DNA of 64,000 nucleotides, from NCBI GenBank assembly GCA_965112735.1, contig OZ218951.1, forward strand, positions 868,001 through 932,000, read 5' to 3'. A program made the position numbers and the translations under genes. The stretch comes from Phaeosaccion multiseriatum. Taxonomy: Eukaryota; Ochrophyta, other classes. This document shows, one piece after another, positions 36,181 to 46,903 of the stretch. Position 1 is the stretch's first letter; each line of letters starts with the position of its first letter. A model generated the notes under the pieces. It was not told where the DNA came from. It did not search any database and worked only from the letters and a program-made list of their open reading frames with translations.

Positions 36181-36503
36181 CGCTACTGCACCTTGAGGCG
36201 AGACCACCCTCGTCGGCCTTCTTCCCCTCTGTTGCCTCTACGAGTGGCAAGGAGGAGCAGGCAGCGTTGGCGTGGTTCCACAGACATGTGAGTATGATGA
36301 CGGGGCCAAGAGGCCCATCTGGCTTGAGTACTGGCCGAGCAAACGAGAGCTCATTCGCCCAAGCCAGCCTCTTCTTCTCATCTTACCCCTCAGGCCCCTC
36401 CCACCCACTGTCCACTCTCCCTCCACTGCGTCGGTGCATCTGCTTCAAGCAGACAAGCTCCATGATACAGAATGATGGAGCACCACTTCTCCTCATCGAG
36501 TCT
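36181..36503. other. Intergenic stretch, no supported gene
   Basis: A short + strand reading (36272-36360) gives CEYDDGAKRPIWLEYWPSKR, which looks protein-like, but it has no clear start, no splice partners and no recognised domain. It may be a relic of the adjacent dispersed repeat. Confidence 0.4.
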
Positions 36504-37190
36504 CTACAGCGCAAGTCCCGAGCTTGGGCCATCCACACGCACGCACGCTCGCAGCGCCTTCCGCCCACGCCTCTTCTTCTCGCTCGCCGTCACCATGCTC
36601 TCCTCCAGCAATGCCCACTCCTCCTCGTGCCTCTCGTAGTCAGCACCATCACCCCCTCCATCTGAGCGATAGCGGTGGTAGGCAGATACAAAGTCTCCAA
36701 CAACGCTCTCCACGCTGGCCCCCTTCCTCTTGGTGCGGACCGCACAGTAGGGCAGTAGCCGCACCTTCCTCCGGCCCACAGTCACCACCACGCCATTCGA
36801 CAGCTCTGTGTCTCGACGGCCCAGGCAGACTGTGGCAGCATCAGCCCCATCACCCTCCAGCTCCTTCCAAAGGCCAACGGGCAGCTGAACCTCGTCCCCG
36901 ACATGGAGGCTCACCCCAGCAACCAAATCCTTCCCCACTCTCCTTCTCACTGTCGTCCTCATCATTGTCTTCTTCCTTGGTTGGACGCTTTGCCCTCTTC
37001 CCTCCGCCCCCACGGATGTCGGTCGCAGCTCGTCGCTTGGATCTTGATTTACATTGAAGCCCCCCCTCCTGCTGCTCTGCTCTCTCTCTCGCTTCATTCT
37101 TGCGTGCCTTATGCACATCCCACCCAAGCCAGCCCGAGGGTACTTGTTACAGCCCCTTACGCTACACCTCTTGCGTGGAGCTCCATTAGA
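36504..37190 (-). repeat. Dispersed repeat, copy A
   Basis: Closely similar to 59683-60350 on the opposite strand, roughly 85 % identical by eye. It contains an open frame of 207 codons (36504-37127, minus) with VGDEVQLPVGLWKELEGD, CLGRRDTELSNGVVVTVGRR and a Lys/Arg-rich C-terminus (SEKKRRGRKALRA). Compared with copy B it carries an extra T near the KESGEG segment, which shifts the N-terminal frame. The product is unrecognised. It could be the tail of a mobile-element ORF or a degenerate gene family. Confidence 0.65.
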
Positions 37191-37378
37191 GGAAGGACTA
37201 CCTCGTGCACCAGCAGAACGAAGGCTAAGTTAGGGCTCAGCAGCGGGACTCCGGTTTTACAGTCCACAGTGGGTCCAGAGTGGGTCCAAGTCAACAGAAA
37301 TGCAATCGACTACACCACCTCCTCCACACCCCCTTCATGCCGCCCACACACTCCCACAGTCCCACACCCCCCTCCTTA

Positions 37379-38785
37379 TCACGACACCACCTCCCCGACT
37401 TCATTAACGGCAAACTCCACCCACGCTGTCCCTAGTCTGCTCCCCGCAAGCTGCCATCCGTGGCTCCTCCCTCCAACCCCACCCCCGGCACCACCGCCGC
37501 CCCGCCGCCTCACCCCGCCGTGTCTCATTCGTCTCGCGGCCTCGTGGGGTGTCATGGCTGGGAAACTGGCCACAAAATCGAGCGTTACACCGGGGTGCAG
37601 CGTCTTCATAACGTGATGCACCAAGTCACCCGAGAGCCCTCTGAAGCCCCTCCATGCCGCCAGCTCGGCGACTGTCCGCCCCCCTGGGAGAGAATCCCAG
37701 TCGAAGGGAATGGGCGCTGAAATGGCTTCCGCCGCCGCTGCTGCTGTCGCTGGTGGTGGAGGTGGCGGCGGTGGTGTTGGTGATGGTGATGTGGCGTTTG
37801 AAGGTGGTGGTGACGTTGCTGAAAACTGAGAAGAGAGTGCCGCCTTTCCATTCCCCTCCTTACTACCCCCCCGCCCTCCACTGCCGTCAGACGAACACTC
37901 TGCTTGGGCGGCGCCAGCGCTGGCGAGAGAAGAAGGTCGGCCGCGACGGGACTGAGAGTGAGTGCTGTGGCTGTGGGTAGGCTGGACCGGCACCTCTGCT
38001 ACAAGAAGGGAGGTAGACGGGCCCCGGTTCTTGAGTAGCTTGGCGAGGGAGCTCAGGTAACAAACGTCGGTTTCATCGTCAGTCACCACCTTCTTCAAGG
38101 CCCAGCAGCAGCGCAGGTTCACACAGCGAAGGTGGGGTAGGCTCGCCATGACGAGAGTCCGCACGGAGCGGTTGGTCAGTGCAGTGAGGGACAGGTTAAG
38201 GTCCCGCAGCAAGGGGCAGGAGCGCGCCAGGCAGCGAGTGGCCACGTCGGTGATGAGGGGGACGTCGTGCAGGGACACCTTTGTTGTTGTTTGGGATGGG
38301 GGTAGGGGTGGTGGCGGTGGTGGTGGGGTGATTGCAGGGGTGGGGGTGGTGGTGGAGGTGGCGGGGGTGGTGGTGGTTGGAAGAGCAGGGAGCGGATGGG
38401 GGATGTCAAAGGATACACAGAAACGGGGGAGGGGAGGGGAGGGGAGGATGGGGTTAAGTGGATGGTTCACGGGTGAGACCTTTCTCTCACATTCGTAGAT
38501 GCAATGAGCCGAGTGATACCTCCAGGAAAGAGAAAAAAGGGAAGCAACACTGCTGCAGCCTCCTTCCACCACCATCTTTAAAAGGATTCAAGAGGATTTA
38601 GGCCTTTAGGCCCAACCCAAGTGTCGATAAGGACTGTTCCACCTCTGCCACTCTTCCTCCCTTTCTTCTTTGTAAAGACGTTTCTCAGAGGTCGAGGTAG
38701 GCCGGAACGTCACAACAGCTCTCGTTTCAAAGGAGCGAGGGAGCAGAGGAGGGAAGCCCACCAGAGGCTTGACAGACAGACAGAC

Positions 38786-38818
<33 letters not shown>

Positions 38819-40223
38819 TTCAACAATGCCTCTTTCACTGACTTACTTGCTGGAGCTGCGGGCTGTTTGTGGCGAGAGACCTCACGCCAGCATCGGTGAT
38901 CTGCAGGACAGGCAGCAGGGCAGGCAGCAGGGCAGGCAGCAGGGCAGGGATATGGGCAGGAAAAGCGCGGGCCACAGGGCAGGCCACAGGACGGGCCATA
39001 GGGTATGGCAGCAGAGGCGAATAAGAGATAGTTTCCAAGGCACTTGCTTGCGCAAGCCTAGAGCCAATACACGGAATCAGCCGAAACCGTCCCCTCATTC
39101 AAGACCTCTGCTCGTCTCTCTATGTCTCTCTCTCTCTGTCTCTTTTCTCCTTCTCTCTCTCCCTCTCCCTCTCTCTGTGTGTGTGTGTTGTCTTCCCTCT
39201 TGATGACCCAAAGGCAAGTCAAGTGCGCTCGATCAGCAGTCAAGGAAGTCATAACAATTTGAGCAGCAAGGACGTGAACGTAAAATTAAGTCAACTAAAC
39301 TAAGCCAAGACGACGTGATGGTGCAGGGTGATACACGCACACACGCACACAAGCACACAAGCACACACGCACACAGCCCTACCGTACCTTGCTGCAGCTT
39401 GCAAAGTTGACGGAGATAAGATCGAGGCCGACGGAGAGGGTGGAGAGGCAATCGTCATCCACACCGGCCACACGAGCCAAGTCCAGGCAGCGAAGGGCAG
39501 GGGCGCCCACAGCAACTCCTGAGAGGGGAGGGAGGAGGTGAGAAGGGGGTGGGGGGATTCTAGTCATCCTCCTCGCTCTGTGTGTGTGTGTGTTTGAGAG
39601 AGAACGAGAGAAGAGAACAGACAAAGGCACCAACCTCAGTCACCATCCTTACACAGACACACACACAGATACACACTACACGACAACGCACTCACTGCAA
39701 AGGTCCACGGAGGAGAGGTCCCCCGCCCCCCTTAGGCTCAGTCTTTGGAGCCGCGGCAGAGGAGATGCCTCCATCCAGGCCATGCCAGCCCCTGTGAGGC
39801 GGCGAGGAGGCACCATACCCAGCAGCACCTCCTGAGAGCACTTCCTCGCCAGGTCGCGTCTGCTGCTGCTCGTGCTGCTGCTGCTGCTGCTACTTGTGCT
39901 GCTGCTGTTTGAGGCAGCGCCGCCGGTGCTGCTCCTCCTCCCTGCTCCACCTCTGGCACCGGCTGCTGCTGCTGCTGCTGCTGAAGCCGGTGGTGGTGCT
40001 GCGTTGATGCTGCTGCTGCCCATATGACTGAGGCTGCCCGTGCTTCTCCGCCTCCCTACCGCTGCTGCAGTCACCACCGCGCTCACTGCGGCCTTGGCCC
40101 GGGCCGCCAGAAAGCTCTCTCTTCGGCCTCTTCCTCCATGTCTCTCCTCCGACCGACGACTCTCTCCTTCTCCTTCCTTTTCTTCCTCTTCACCACCACC
40201 ACCGCCACCTCCTCCTCCTCCCC

Positions 40224-40260
<37 letters not shown>

Positions 40261-42499
40261 GCGCAGTTCGTGTCCTCCCCCCTCCATGACCTCTACTTCC
40301 CCCTCCCTAACAGGCGAGGCTTCGGGCGTTGTAGGAAGCAACGGCGGCAGAAATGGCAGCGGTACCCCGCCCTCTCTCCCTCTCTCCTTGTCGACCCCCA
40401 CGCCCGTCCCCCACCCCACGTCCACCGGCTGCTGCTGCTGCTGCTGCTGCGGATGATGATGATGATGATGATTATGATGATGAAGATGGTGGTGCTGCTC
40501 GCCCCCCCGCCGCCGCTCCACCTTCTCGCTCCTCGTCTTCCGTCCCTTGAACCAGTCTAACGCGCCCCCGCCACCGCCCCCCGCTTGGCCCGGCTTGCCC
40601 CAGCCCAAATCCAGCTCAGTCAGGTTGGGACAGTCTTGAAAGATGCGAGCCACGCTCTTGTCGCCCACAGCGTTGCAGTTGTAAATACGCAGGCACTGCA
40701 GGGTGCCTCCGAAGGTGTCGATAAGGCTGCCCAGGACCTGCTCATGAATGATAGGCGGGGCGGAGGAGAGGGGCGGTGGGTAGGTGGGCGGAGGGAGGGG
40801 ATTACATGGAGGACTCCGATAATATACGTTGAATCATAATGGGCATAGCATCGAACAAGCAGCTCGACAAGCAGCAGATTGAAGGCACCTCATCAAGCAA
40901 ACAAGGCAAGAAAAAGCAACAAGAAGATGTGGTGCGAAGGGGTGGAGAGACTCGGGGAGAGGAGCTTGCATTGTCCTCCAACACATACACACAAACAGAC
41001 CCATCAACAGCACACAAGGGCCCCATTGCGGTAACCCACATCCCTACATAAGAGGGAGGGCGTCTCTACGGCCCTACAGGGCGGTAAAAGCACCACAGGA
41101 CCAAAGGACCAAAGGAGCGAAGCTCACTCACTCACTCACTCACTCACTGAAGGACCAAAGGACCGAAGCTCACTCCCTCACTCACTCACTCACTCTCTCA
41201 CTCACCTCGTCTGTGAGGATGCACTCTTGTAAGGAGAAATAGTCCGGACTGAGTACGTGGCGTTAAGATATGGATGGCAACATACGGGTTCAAGGGTGGG
41301 GGTTTTCAGTTTCCAGTTTCCAGTATTCCGTGTAGGTGTCACCCTAACCGGCTGCCCCCTCCTTCTCCCTTTCCCTCTCCCTCACCCTCACCCTCTCTCT
41401 CTCAATATCTGCTCTTTCTTCATTGCCTTTCTCTTTCTCTCTCTCTGTGTGTCGTGCACCCGACTAACCTCGTGATGCCCGCATACCCTGTAGGGTTGTG
41501 CGGCAAACCAAGCACCCTACACGAATCGGACAAGTCCAGGCTGGTGAGGCTGCCCGCAACGCAGTGATGAGCGATGCTGAGCAGGGTGCTGGGCTGTGTG
41601 ATGCCTCTGAGGCTCAGCAGATGCAAAGCACTCAGAGACGGGCCATGCACGCAAAGCAATTGCTGCCAAGGTCGGGAGGGGGAGGCGGGGCGGGGGGGGG
41701 GGGGAGGAGTTCAAGTGAGCAGCAGTCGAGGTAAGGACATACATGCAACTAGGGAGCCTGGTGGGGTGGGGTTACGGATGCCGAGGTATGCCTGTCTCCA
41801 GTGCAAAACCTCGCCTCTTAACTTTAACTCTTATCTCTCTCATCGGGGGTTCGTTTCATGTACTGGCTGACCCGTGCTTCCTTCTCTCACCTGAATGCCA
41901 GCGTCTGTTACGGCCTCCGTGGAGGCAATGGTCAGCCGAATGTTGGAGAAGGGAGAGGCGAGGAGAGCGGCAGGCGTGCCTTCCTCCTCTTGCTCAGATG
42001 CCTTACCCTCCAATTTGCTCCCCCCCACTGAACTAGCTCCTTCCCCTCCTCCGACTCCCCCTCCCGCCACTGCTGGGGCTGCTTCAACGGGGCGTTTGGC
42101 TGAAGCACCTAGAGCAGCCGCAATAGCACCCGTAGGAGCGGCAGCAGAAGCACGAGAAGGACTGGTCCAAGGGTCATCCCCCTCGTTCTTTCCTGTCTCC
42201 CCGGCCAGACTGCCCCCCTTTGAAGCAGCACTGGCTGCGGCTGGGTTGTACACCGCTTCGTCCCTTGGTACCAGCAGCGGAAGAACAAGAGCCCGGTGCA
42301 AGACTCTCCCCACCACCTCATCGGTGACCCAAGCCCCTTCTAGGGTGAGGGTAATCGACCCATCCTCAGCACAGGTCAAAGACTCGTAGCTCGCCGCAGC
42401 CAGCAGGCGGCAAGCTCTGCCTGCTGCGATTGCCTGCTTCGCACCCAACCACGATAGTACCCGTGCCAGGACATCGATAGGAAGCATCAGAGGACTCAT
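37379..42499 (-). CDS. F-box/leucine-rich-repeat protein, 7 exons
   Basis: Exons on the minus strand: 42499-41891, 41662-41469, 41248-41206, 40737-39696, 39518-39388, 38900-38847, 38278-37379. All join in phase to 990 residues. The N-terminus (LPIDVLARVLSWLGAKQAIA, then ACRLLAAASYESL) is F-box-like. Later exons give FBXL/AMN1-type LRRs: LHLLSLRGI, SLTSLDLSDSC, LQCLRIYNCNAVGDKSVA, CPNLTELDLGW, LRCLDLARVAGVDDDCLSTL, ITDAGVRSLATNSPQLQQ, and CPLLRDLNLS. The family role is substrate recognition in an SCF ubiquitin ligase. Two long low-complexity inserts interrupt it: exon 4 (poly-Gln, Ser, Ala, Gly) and the last exon (Pro/Ala/Ser). The C-terminal 120 residues are not recognised. It is divergent with the UBL-PUB gene across 194 bp. 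The third exon is only 43 bp, so its boundaries are the least certain. Confidence 0.75.
38769..38818 (+). repeat. (GACA)n microsatellite, F-box gene intron
   Basis: About 12 GACA units with one GATA variant between exons 6 and 7. Confidence 0.9.
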
Positions 42500-42693
42500 G
42501 ATACAGGTGCACGATCATCACTTCAAGGGAGGGAGGTTGGTTGGTTGAGTTTCAGTTCACCGCTTGGCGGCCTGTTGGGATTTGGGATTTGGAACACAGA
42601 GAGAAAACGTATTAAAAAAGGAAAGGAGAGGGAGAAGGAGGCAGCCGCTGTGGAACCCAACGGACATAGCCACTTCTGCAAGTTGAAGGCGCC
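42500..42693. promoter_or_regulatory. Bidirectional promoter between F-box/LRR and UBL-PUB genes
   Basis: The two start codons face away from each other across 194 bp. The interval includes an A-rich stretch (AAAACGTATTAAAAAAGG) and no TATA box I would insist on. Co-regulation is an inference from layout and the shared ubiquitin theme. Confidence 0.6.
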
Positions 42694-43462
42694 ATGGCAG
42701 AAGAAGACCAGATCACAATTAAATGCAAATTCACCACAGATACGCCACCTGGTGAAGTGAAAGTGCCTGCAAGTGCGACGATTGGACGCTTAAAGGCGGA
42801 GATACAGAGCACTCTGAAGGTAACGTTGGTGTGGTGGTGGGGGGGGGGGAGTCTCTGCTCTCTCTCTCATGGCGTCTAACCCCACCCCGCGCCCTCTTCA
42901 CTCTTCTCCCTCCCATACGCACCTTGCCCCCTCCCTCCTCCCCTTCTGTGGGGCGCCCTCTTTCCATACGCGATGGAAAAGGTCGCGACAAAGAATATCA
43001 TATTTCAAGGGAGGTTGTTGAAGAACGATAGCCAAACACTGGTGGAGGCAAAGCTAAAGGACGGCGTAATCGTGCATGTCCAGGCTCAAAAACCTGGCCA
43101 AGCTCCCCCGGTGTCAGGCGCAGCAGCAGCAGCAGGAGGAGCAGCAGCGGCTACTACCGCCGTACCACCTACTGCGTCCCCAATAGCGCCAGCGGCAGGA
43201 TCTCCAATGGGCCAAGCTATTGTGGCCATTCTCGCGCAGCCCCCAGCGGTGGCAAAGGAGTGCTTAACGACCCTGACCAAGGTAGTGGACAACATTATTG
43301 GGGCCCCCCTGGAGCCCAAGTTCCAGAGGATGAAGAAGGCCAACGCCACCTTCAAGAGGAAGGTCGGAGATGTGCCCGGAGGAGAGGAGGTGAGATGAGG
43401 AAGAGGGGAGAGGAAGGCGAGGGGGATGGGAGAGGGAGAGAGAGAGAGGAGGAGAGAGAGGG

Positions 43463-43513
<51 letters not shown>

Positions 43514-44238
43514 GAGGAGGAGGAGGAGGAGGAGGAGGGGGGGGGGGGGGAAGGTCGAAGCTACGGGGAGAGATAAGCCCGTATAAACCAAGTAGCGCTA
43601 AATGCTTTATGCGAGCTATCACTCATTATTCTCATACCCTCGTCTCATCTCTTTCGGGTTCAGGCCATGCGGCAACTGGGCTTTGTAGAGACGGAGGTGG
43701 ACGGAGATGCTAAGGGGTTGTGGCTGCTCACCCCCAGCCAACAAGGTTGGACCGTGTTAACGGCAGGGAGGGCTCAGCTACAAATGGCGCTGACGAGCAC
43801 CAATGCTCTGCCGACGGGGGGAGGGATGGGAGGGGTGGGTGCTGGCGTGCCGGGCATGGCTGGAGCGGGAGGAATGGGTGGGATGGGGGGCATGGGGGGC
43901 ATGGGTGGAGGGATGGGAGGGATGGGAGGGATGGCAGGGATGCCCACACCCTCCCCTCAACAAATGGCGCAGGTGGCGGAGATGATGCGAACCCCCGGTC
44001 AGATGCAGGTGAGCACAACACGACCCCTCCCCCTTCCCCTTCCACACTCTGTTCCACTCTGTTCCAGCAGCCTCGCTCTTCGCTTCCCACTTCCCGCTTC
44101 CCGCACCTCTCACCCCGTTCTCGTCTCTCGTTTCCCGTGCGCACGAGTCACGTGCCAATCAGTGGGTCTCTTTTCGTAAACCCCCCTCTCTCTCCTCTCT
44201 CGCTCTCTCTCTCCCGCTCTCTCTGTATACACACACAC

Positions 44239-44270
<32 letters not shown>

Positions 44271-44696
44271 ATCCTCTTCGTGCTCCCTGCCCCCATTCCC
44301 CTTCAGGCGATCATGAACAATCCAATGGTGCGGCAAATGATGCAGCAGAACCCAGAGGCGGCGAGAGCAATGCAGGCCATGCAAGCGGACCCCACCCTGC
44401 TGGACCGCACCATGGGACAGCTCAATCCCGATGTCATGCAAGAGGCGATGGGCAGGGTCTATGGGTCGGGGCAGCAAGGGCAAGGTGGGGGTGTTGGTGG
44501 TATGGGCACGGGTGCAGGTGCGGGTGGGGCTTTCCCTGGTGCTGCGGGCACACCTGCTGGCACAGCTGCTGCTCCTGCTGCGCCGCCTGTCCAGCCTCTG
44601 TCGGTGAGTGCCCAGGAGATTGCGGAGGGGCAGGGCGCAAAGACAGAGGAGGAGCTCATCGCTGAGGCCATTCAAAGATCCATGGAGGAGTCATGA
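42694..44696 (+). CDS. UBL-PUB-STI1-UIM ubiquitin-pathway adaptor, 4 exons
   Basis: Exons 42694-42819, 42982-43389, 43664-44008, 44307-44696 give 422 residues. The start has a good context (GCCATGG). Residues about 1-75 are ubiquitin-like (KVPASATIGRLKAEIQSTLK, NIIFQGRLLKNDSQTL). Residues about 100-230 form a PUB domain (CLTTLTKVVDNIIGAPLEPK, FQRMKKANATFKRKVG, MRQLGFVE, LWLLTPSQQGWTVL). A Met/Gly-rich linker (GGMGGMGG) precedes an STI1-like segment (MNNPMVRQMMQQNPEAARAM). The C-terminus is a UIM (EEELIAEAIQRSMEES). PUB domains bind p97/Cdc48 tails and UBL domains bind the proteasome, so a Cdc48-proteasome shuttle is inferred. It differs from ubiquilin by having PUB and UIM instead of UBA. The exon 2 acceptor (GGAAAAG) is weak. 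Confidence 0.85.
43453..43512 (+). repeat. (GA)n tract, UBL-PUB gene intron 2
   Basis: About 25 GA units followed by GGA units and a G run. Confidence 0.9.
44226..44272. repeat. (AC)n(AT)n(GT)n near-perfect palindrome in intron 3 of UBL-PUB gene
   Basis: A block of AC units, a block of AT units and a block of GT units form a self-complementary stretch of about 46 bp (5 AC against 6 GT). It ends about 35 bases before the exon 4 acceptor and can extrude as a hairpin in DNA or RNA. Confidence 0.9.
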
Positions 44697-44920
44697 CGTA
44701 ACGGTATTGAACAAGATGGGTCCATGGAGGGCTTGTGATGACGGCATACCAGGAAGACTCCATGGAACTTCTTCAAGTGCCTGTGATATGCCTCCAAATG
44801 CCTGTGATGTGCGAGTCGTGGCGTCATACACGGAAGGGTCCCAAGGAGGAGGGGTGATGTATTGGTATCCATGGAGAAGCCGTGACGGCGTTGAAGATCC
44901 ATGCGTAGAGGAGGCGTGAG
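44663..44920 (+). repeat. Degenerate repeat across the stop codon and 3' flank of UBL-PUB gene
   Basis: The last coding bases (AAAGATCCATGGAGGAGTCA) resemble several downstream pieces carrying TCCATGGAG followed by GTGATG or GTGACG, at about 44720, 44757, 44868 and 44898. Spacing is irregular. It looks like an old minisatellite that includes the UIM end. Confidence 0.55.
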
Positions 44921-45415
44921 GCCTTACACAAAGGCTTTCAAAGGTACTTCATAGATTTTGAACAAGGGCTTGTTTTTACATACGGCGTTTCTTACAGCTG
45001 TGGCATGTGTACACGTGTATGTGTCAAGTATATACAGTGGAGATTGGTGCTGCGAGAAGGAGAGAGGGAAGAGAGAGCAAAGACGAAGAGGGGTCAATGA
45101 AGACTTCTTTCCGGCTCTCCTCTTCTCTCTCTCTCTCCAGGTCTATCTCTCTCCCGCGACCTCTCTCGCTCTCTTGTCTCTTTGTGTGCTAATCCCTTTG
45201 GTCTGAGCCGCCTCCAGGCGGCTCCTCACTTGAGAGACATGTGTGTGAAAGGCAAGGCACCACGCCGCATAGTGGTGGGGCCCATGACACACCCCCAGAG
45301 GCCCAGAGGGAGGCCTGTAGGCTCTGTGCCCTCCCTGCCCTACCGCCTACCTCGGTCTGTGCATGCCTCCTCCAGTGAGGTACCAAGTCAATAAAGACTC
45401 CTCCGGGGAGTGGCC
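44921..45415. other. Convergent 3' flank between UBL-PUB and UIM-PUB genes
   Basis: No gene is supported. It contains a CT-rich stretch (45110-45180) and sequence that is GC-rich nearer the minus-strand gene. Both genes terminate towards it. Confidence 0.6.
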
Positions 45416-46591
45416 TCACCCGAATGCCCCTCTCCTGTTGTGGCCATTCGGCGGTGGCGGTGGCGGTGCTCTGCCTCTCATTGTGGTATTGGCCATATCC
45501 TGTCCATCGGGCGCTCCGTACCCCGCATAGGAGAAGGAGTGCTCGGTGGAGTGGGTGGTGGCGTAAGCTTGCGTATTGTAGCATTCTCCGCACACCACAA
45601 ACCACGCCTTTCCCTCTCTCCAGCAGGTGTCGCACTGCACAGCAGCTCGCATCGGATGGGCGTGCATCAGAGCGCCTCGAGGCGGCATAGAGCGGTTCCG
45701 GACGTGTATTTTGCACACACCGCAGGCTCTTGGCCGGTCACCAACTCTCGGCCCCTCCCCCTCGGCAGATAGCCCAGGCGGAGCCACTGCCACTGTTGCT
45801 TCTGTTACTACCCCGCCCCGTGGTTCTCTGCTGGCGACCGCAGGTGTGAGCTGCTCCCACGCCAGGCGAGCAGCGGCATCGTATTTATCTCCGACAGGCA
45901 GAGTAACGCTTTCTGTTGCTGCCGCATCCGGCGTGAATCCCACCGCTTCCAGGATAGCTCTGCAAATGTCATCCGCCCAGCAGACCGCAAAGTGAGCGTT
46001 ACTCGTGCGGCACGTGCGATACTTTGGGTTCTGAGGGTGAGCAGGTGTGAGCTGCTCCCACGCCAGGCGAGCAGCGGCATCGTATTTATCTCCGACAGGC
46101 AGAGTAACGCTTTCTGTTGCTGCCGCATCCGGCGTGAATCCCACCGCTTCCAGGATAGCTCTGCAAATGTCATCCGCCCAGCAGACCGCAAAGTGAGCGT
46201 TACTCGTGCGGCACGTGCGATACTTTGGGTTCTGAGGGTGAGCGGCGATGTTGTTCAGGTACCTTCGGAGTGTCACGATTGGGGCTGGCGCCTTATACTC
46301 CTCTGTGATGACGTTCCCGCCACGGCTTTCTGCGGCATGTGCCCTGCGACCACGCTTTTCCGCCGCGTGTGCAGCTGCTACTGCGAGGAGCACTCCTTGC
46401 TCACGCATCTCCGTTTGTCCCTGGCCAATAAGAGACTGTCCGAGCGCGAGAGCGAGGGTGACATCATCAGCGCCAGAAGTCATATATTGCTTGTTTTTTT
46501 CCCTCTCGAGCTGACCGCCGGCGGCGCTTCCTGACGTGGTGGTGGTACAAATCACAGTTGGTATTACAGTGTTCAGATTCTTCTTCTTCAT
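45416..46591 (-). CDS. UIM-PUB domain protein with C-terminal zinc-ribbon-like region
   Basis: Single open frame of 391 residues from the first in-frame ATG. A later ATG at 46483 starts just before a UIM-like helix (VTLALALGQSLIGQ) and may be the true start. A PUB domain follows (IVTLRRYLNNIAAHPQNPKY, RTCRTSNAHFAVCWADD, AILEAVGF). The C-terminal third has paired Cys (CGVC, CDTC, CGEC) with nearby His, likely zinc-binding, then a Pro/Gly-rich tail. The PUB core is duplicated in tandem (67 residues, see repeat entry). PUB domains bind Cdc48/p97, as in peptide N-glycanase, but no transglutaminase domain is present, so it is not a PNGase. It is convergent with another PUB gene and divergent with the coiled-coil gene at 46904. 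Confidence 0.75.
   Translation of the reverse strand: MKKKNLNTVIPTVICTTTTSGSAAGGQLEREKNKQYMTSGADDVTLALALGQSLIGQGQTEMREQGVLLAVAAAHAAEKRGRRAHAAESRGGNVITEEYKAPAPIVTLRRYLNNIAAHPQNPKYRTCRTSNAHFAVCWADDICRAILEAVGFTPDAAATESVTLPVGDKYDAAARLAWEQLTPAHPQNPKYRTCRTSNAHFAVCWADDICRAILEAVGFTPDAAATESVTLPVGDKYDAAARLAWEQLTPAVASREPRGGVVTEATVAVAPPGLSAEGEGPRVGDRPRACGVCKIHVRNRSMPPRGALMHAHPMRAAVQCDTCWREGKAWFVVCGECYNTQAYATTHSTEHSFSYAGYGAPDGQDMANTTMRGRAPPPPPPNGHNRRGAFG
45841..46242. repeat. Perfect 201-bp in-frame tandem duplication
   Basis: 45841-46041 and 46042-46242 are identical in every base I compared. The period (201) is divisible by three, so the PUB gene stays open and gains 67 residues. Absence of any substitution means it is very recent, gene-converted, or an assembly artefact. 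Confidence 0.92.
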
Positions 46592-46903
46592 TACATACCA
46601 TCGCAGAGTAGGGAGGAGAGACACGACAGAAGTCCGCCCCGCAGGAAGTTCAAGGATCTACTCACCTGTCGCTGTAGTTTCCTTCCTTCGAGGCTTGAAC
46701 ATGCTGCAAATGTGCAAACCGTGGCTTTGAGGCGGAACAACGCCCGGAAGAACGGAGAACGCTTACGTTTGTTTAGACGAGAACCAGCGGAGGCCCCTTT
46801 GGTTAACCCAAGAAACCTTGCGCTCATTTAGACGAGAAGCAGTAGAGCGCATTTGAAGTCGCTGCTGAAGCCTCCGTGTGAATGTGAGGTGGTGTGAGGA
46901 AGT
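46592..46903. promoter_or_regulatory. Divergent promoter with duplicated 16-nt element
   Basis: The interval separates the UIM-PUB gene (-) from the coiled-coil gene (+). The element TTTAGACGAGAA[C/G]CAG occurs twice on the same strand, at 46772 and 46827, 55 bp apart. A role as a factor-binding site is inferred. Confidence 0.5.

Noticed and set aside
45416-46591. Peptide N-glycanase
   Set aside because: PUB domain is present but there is no transglutaminase core.
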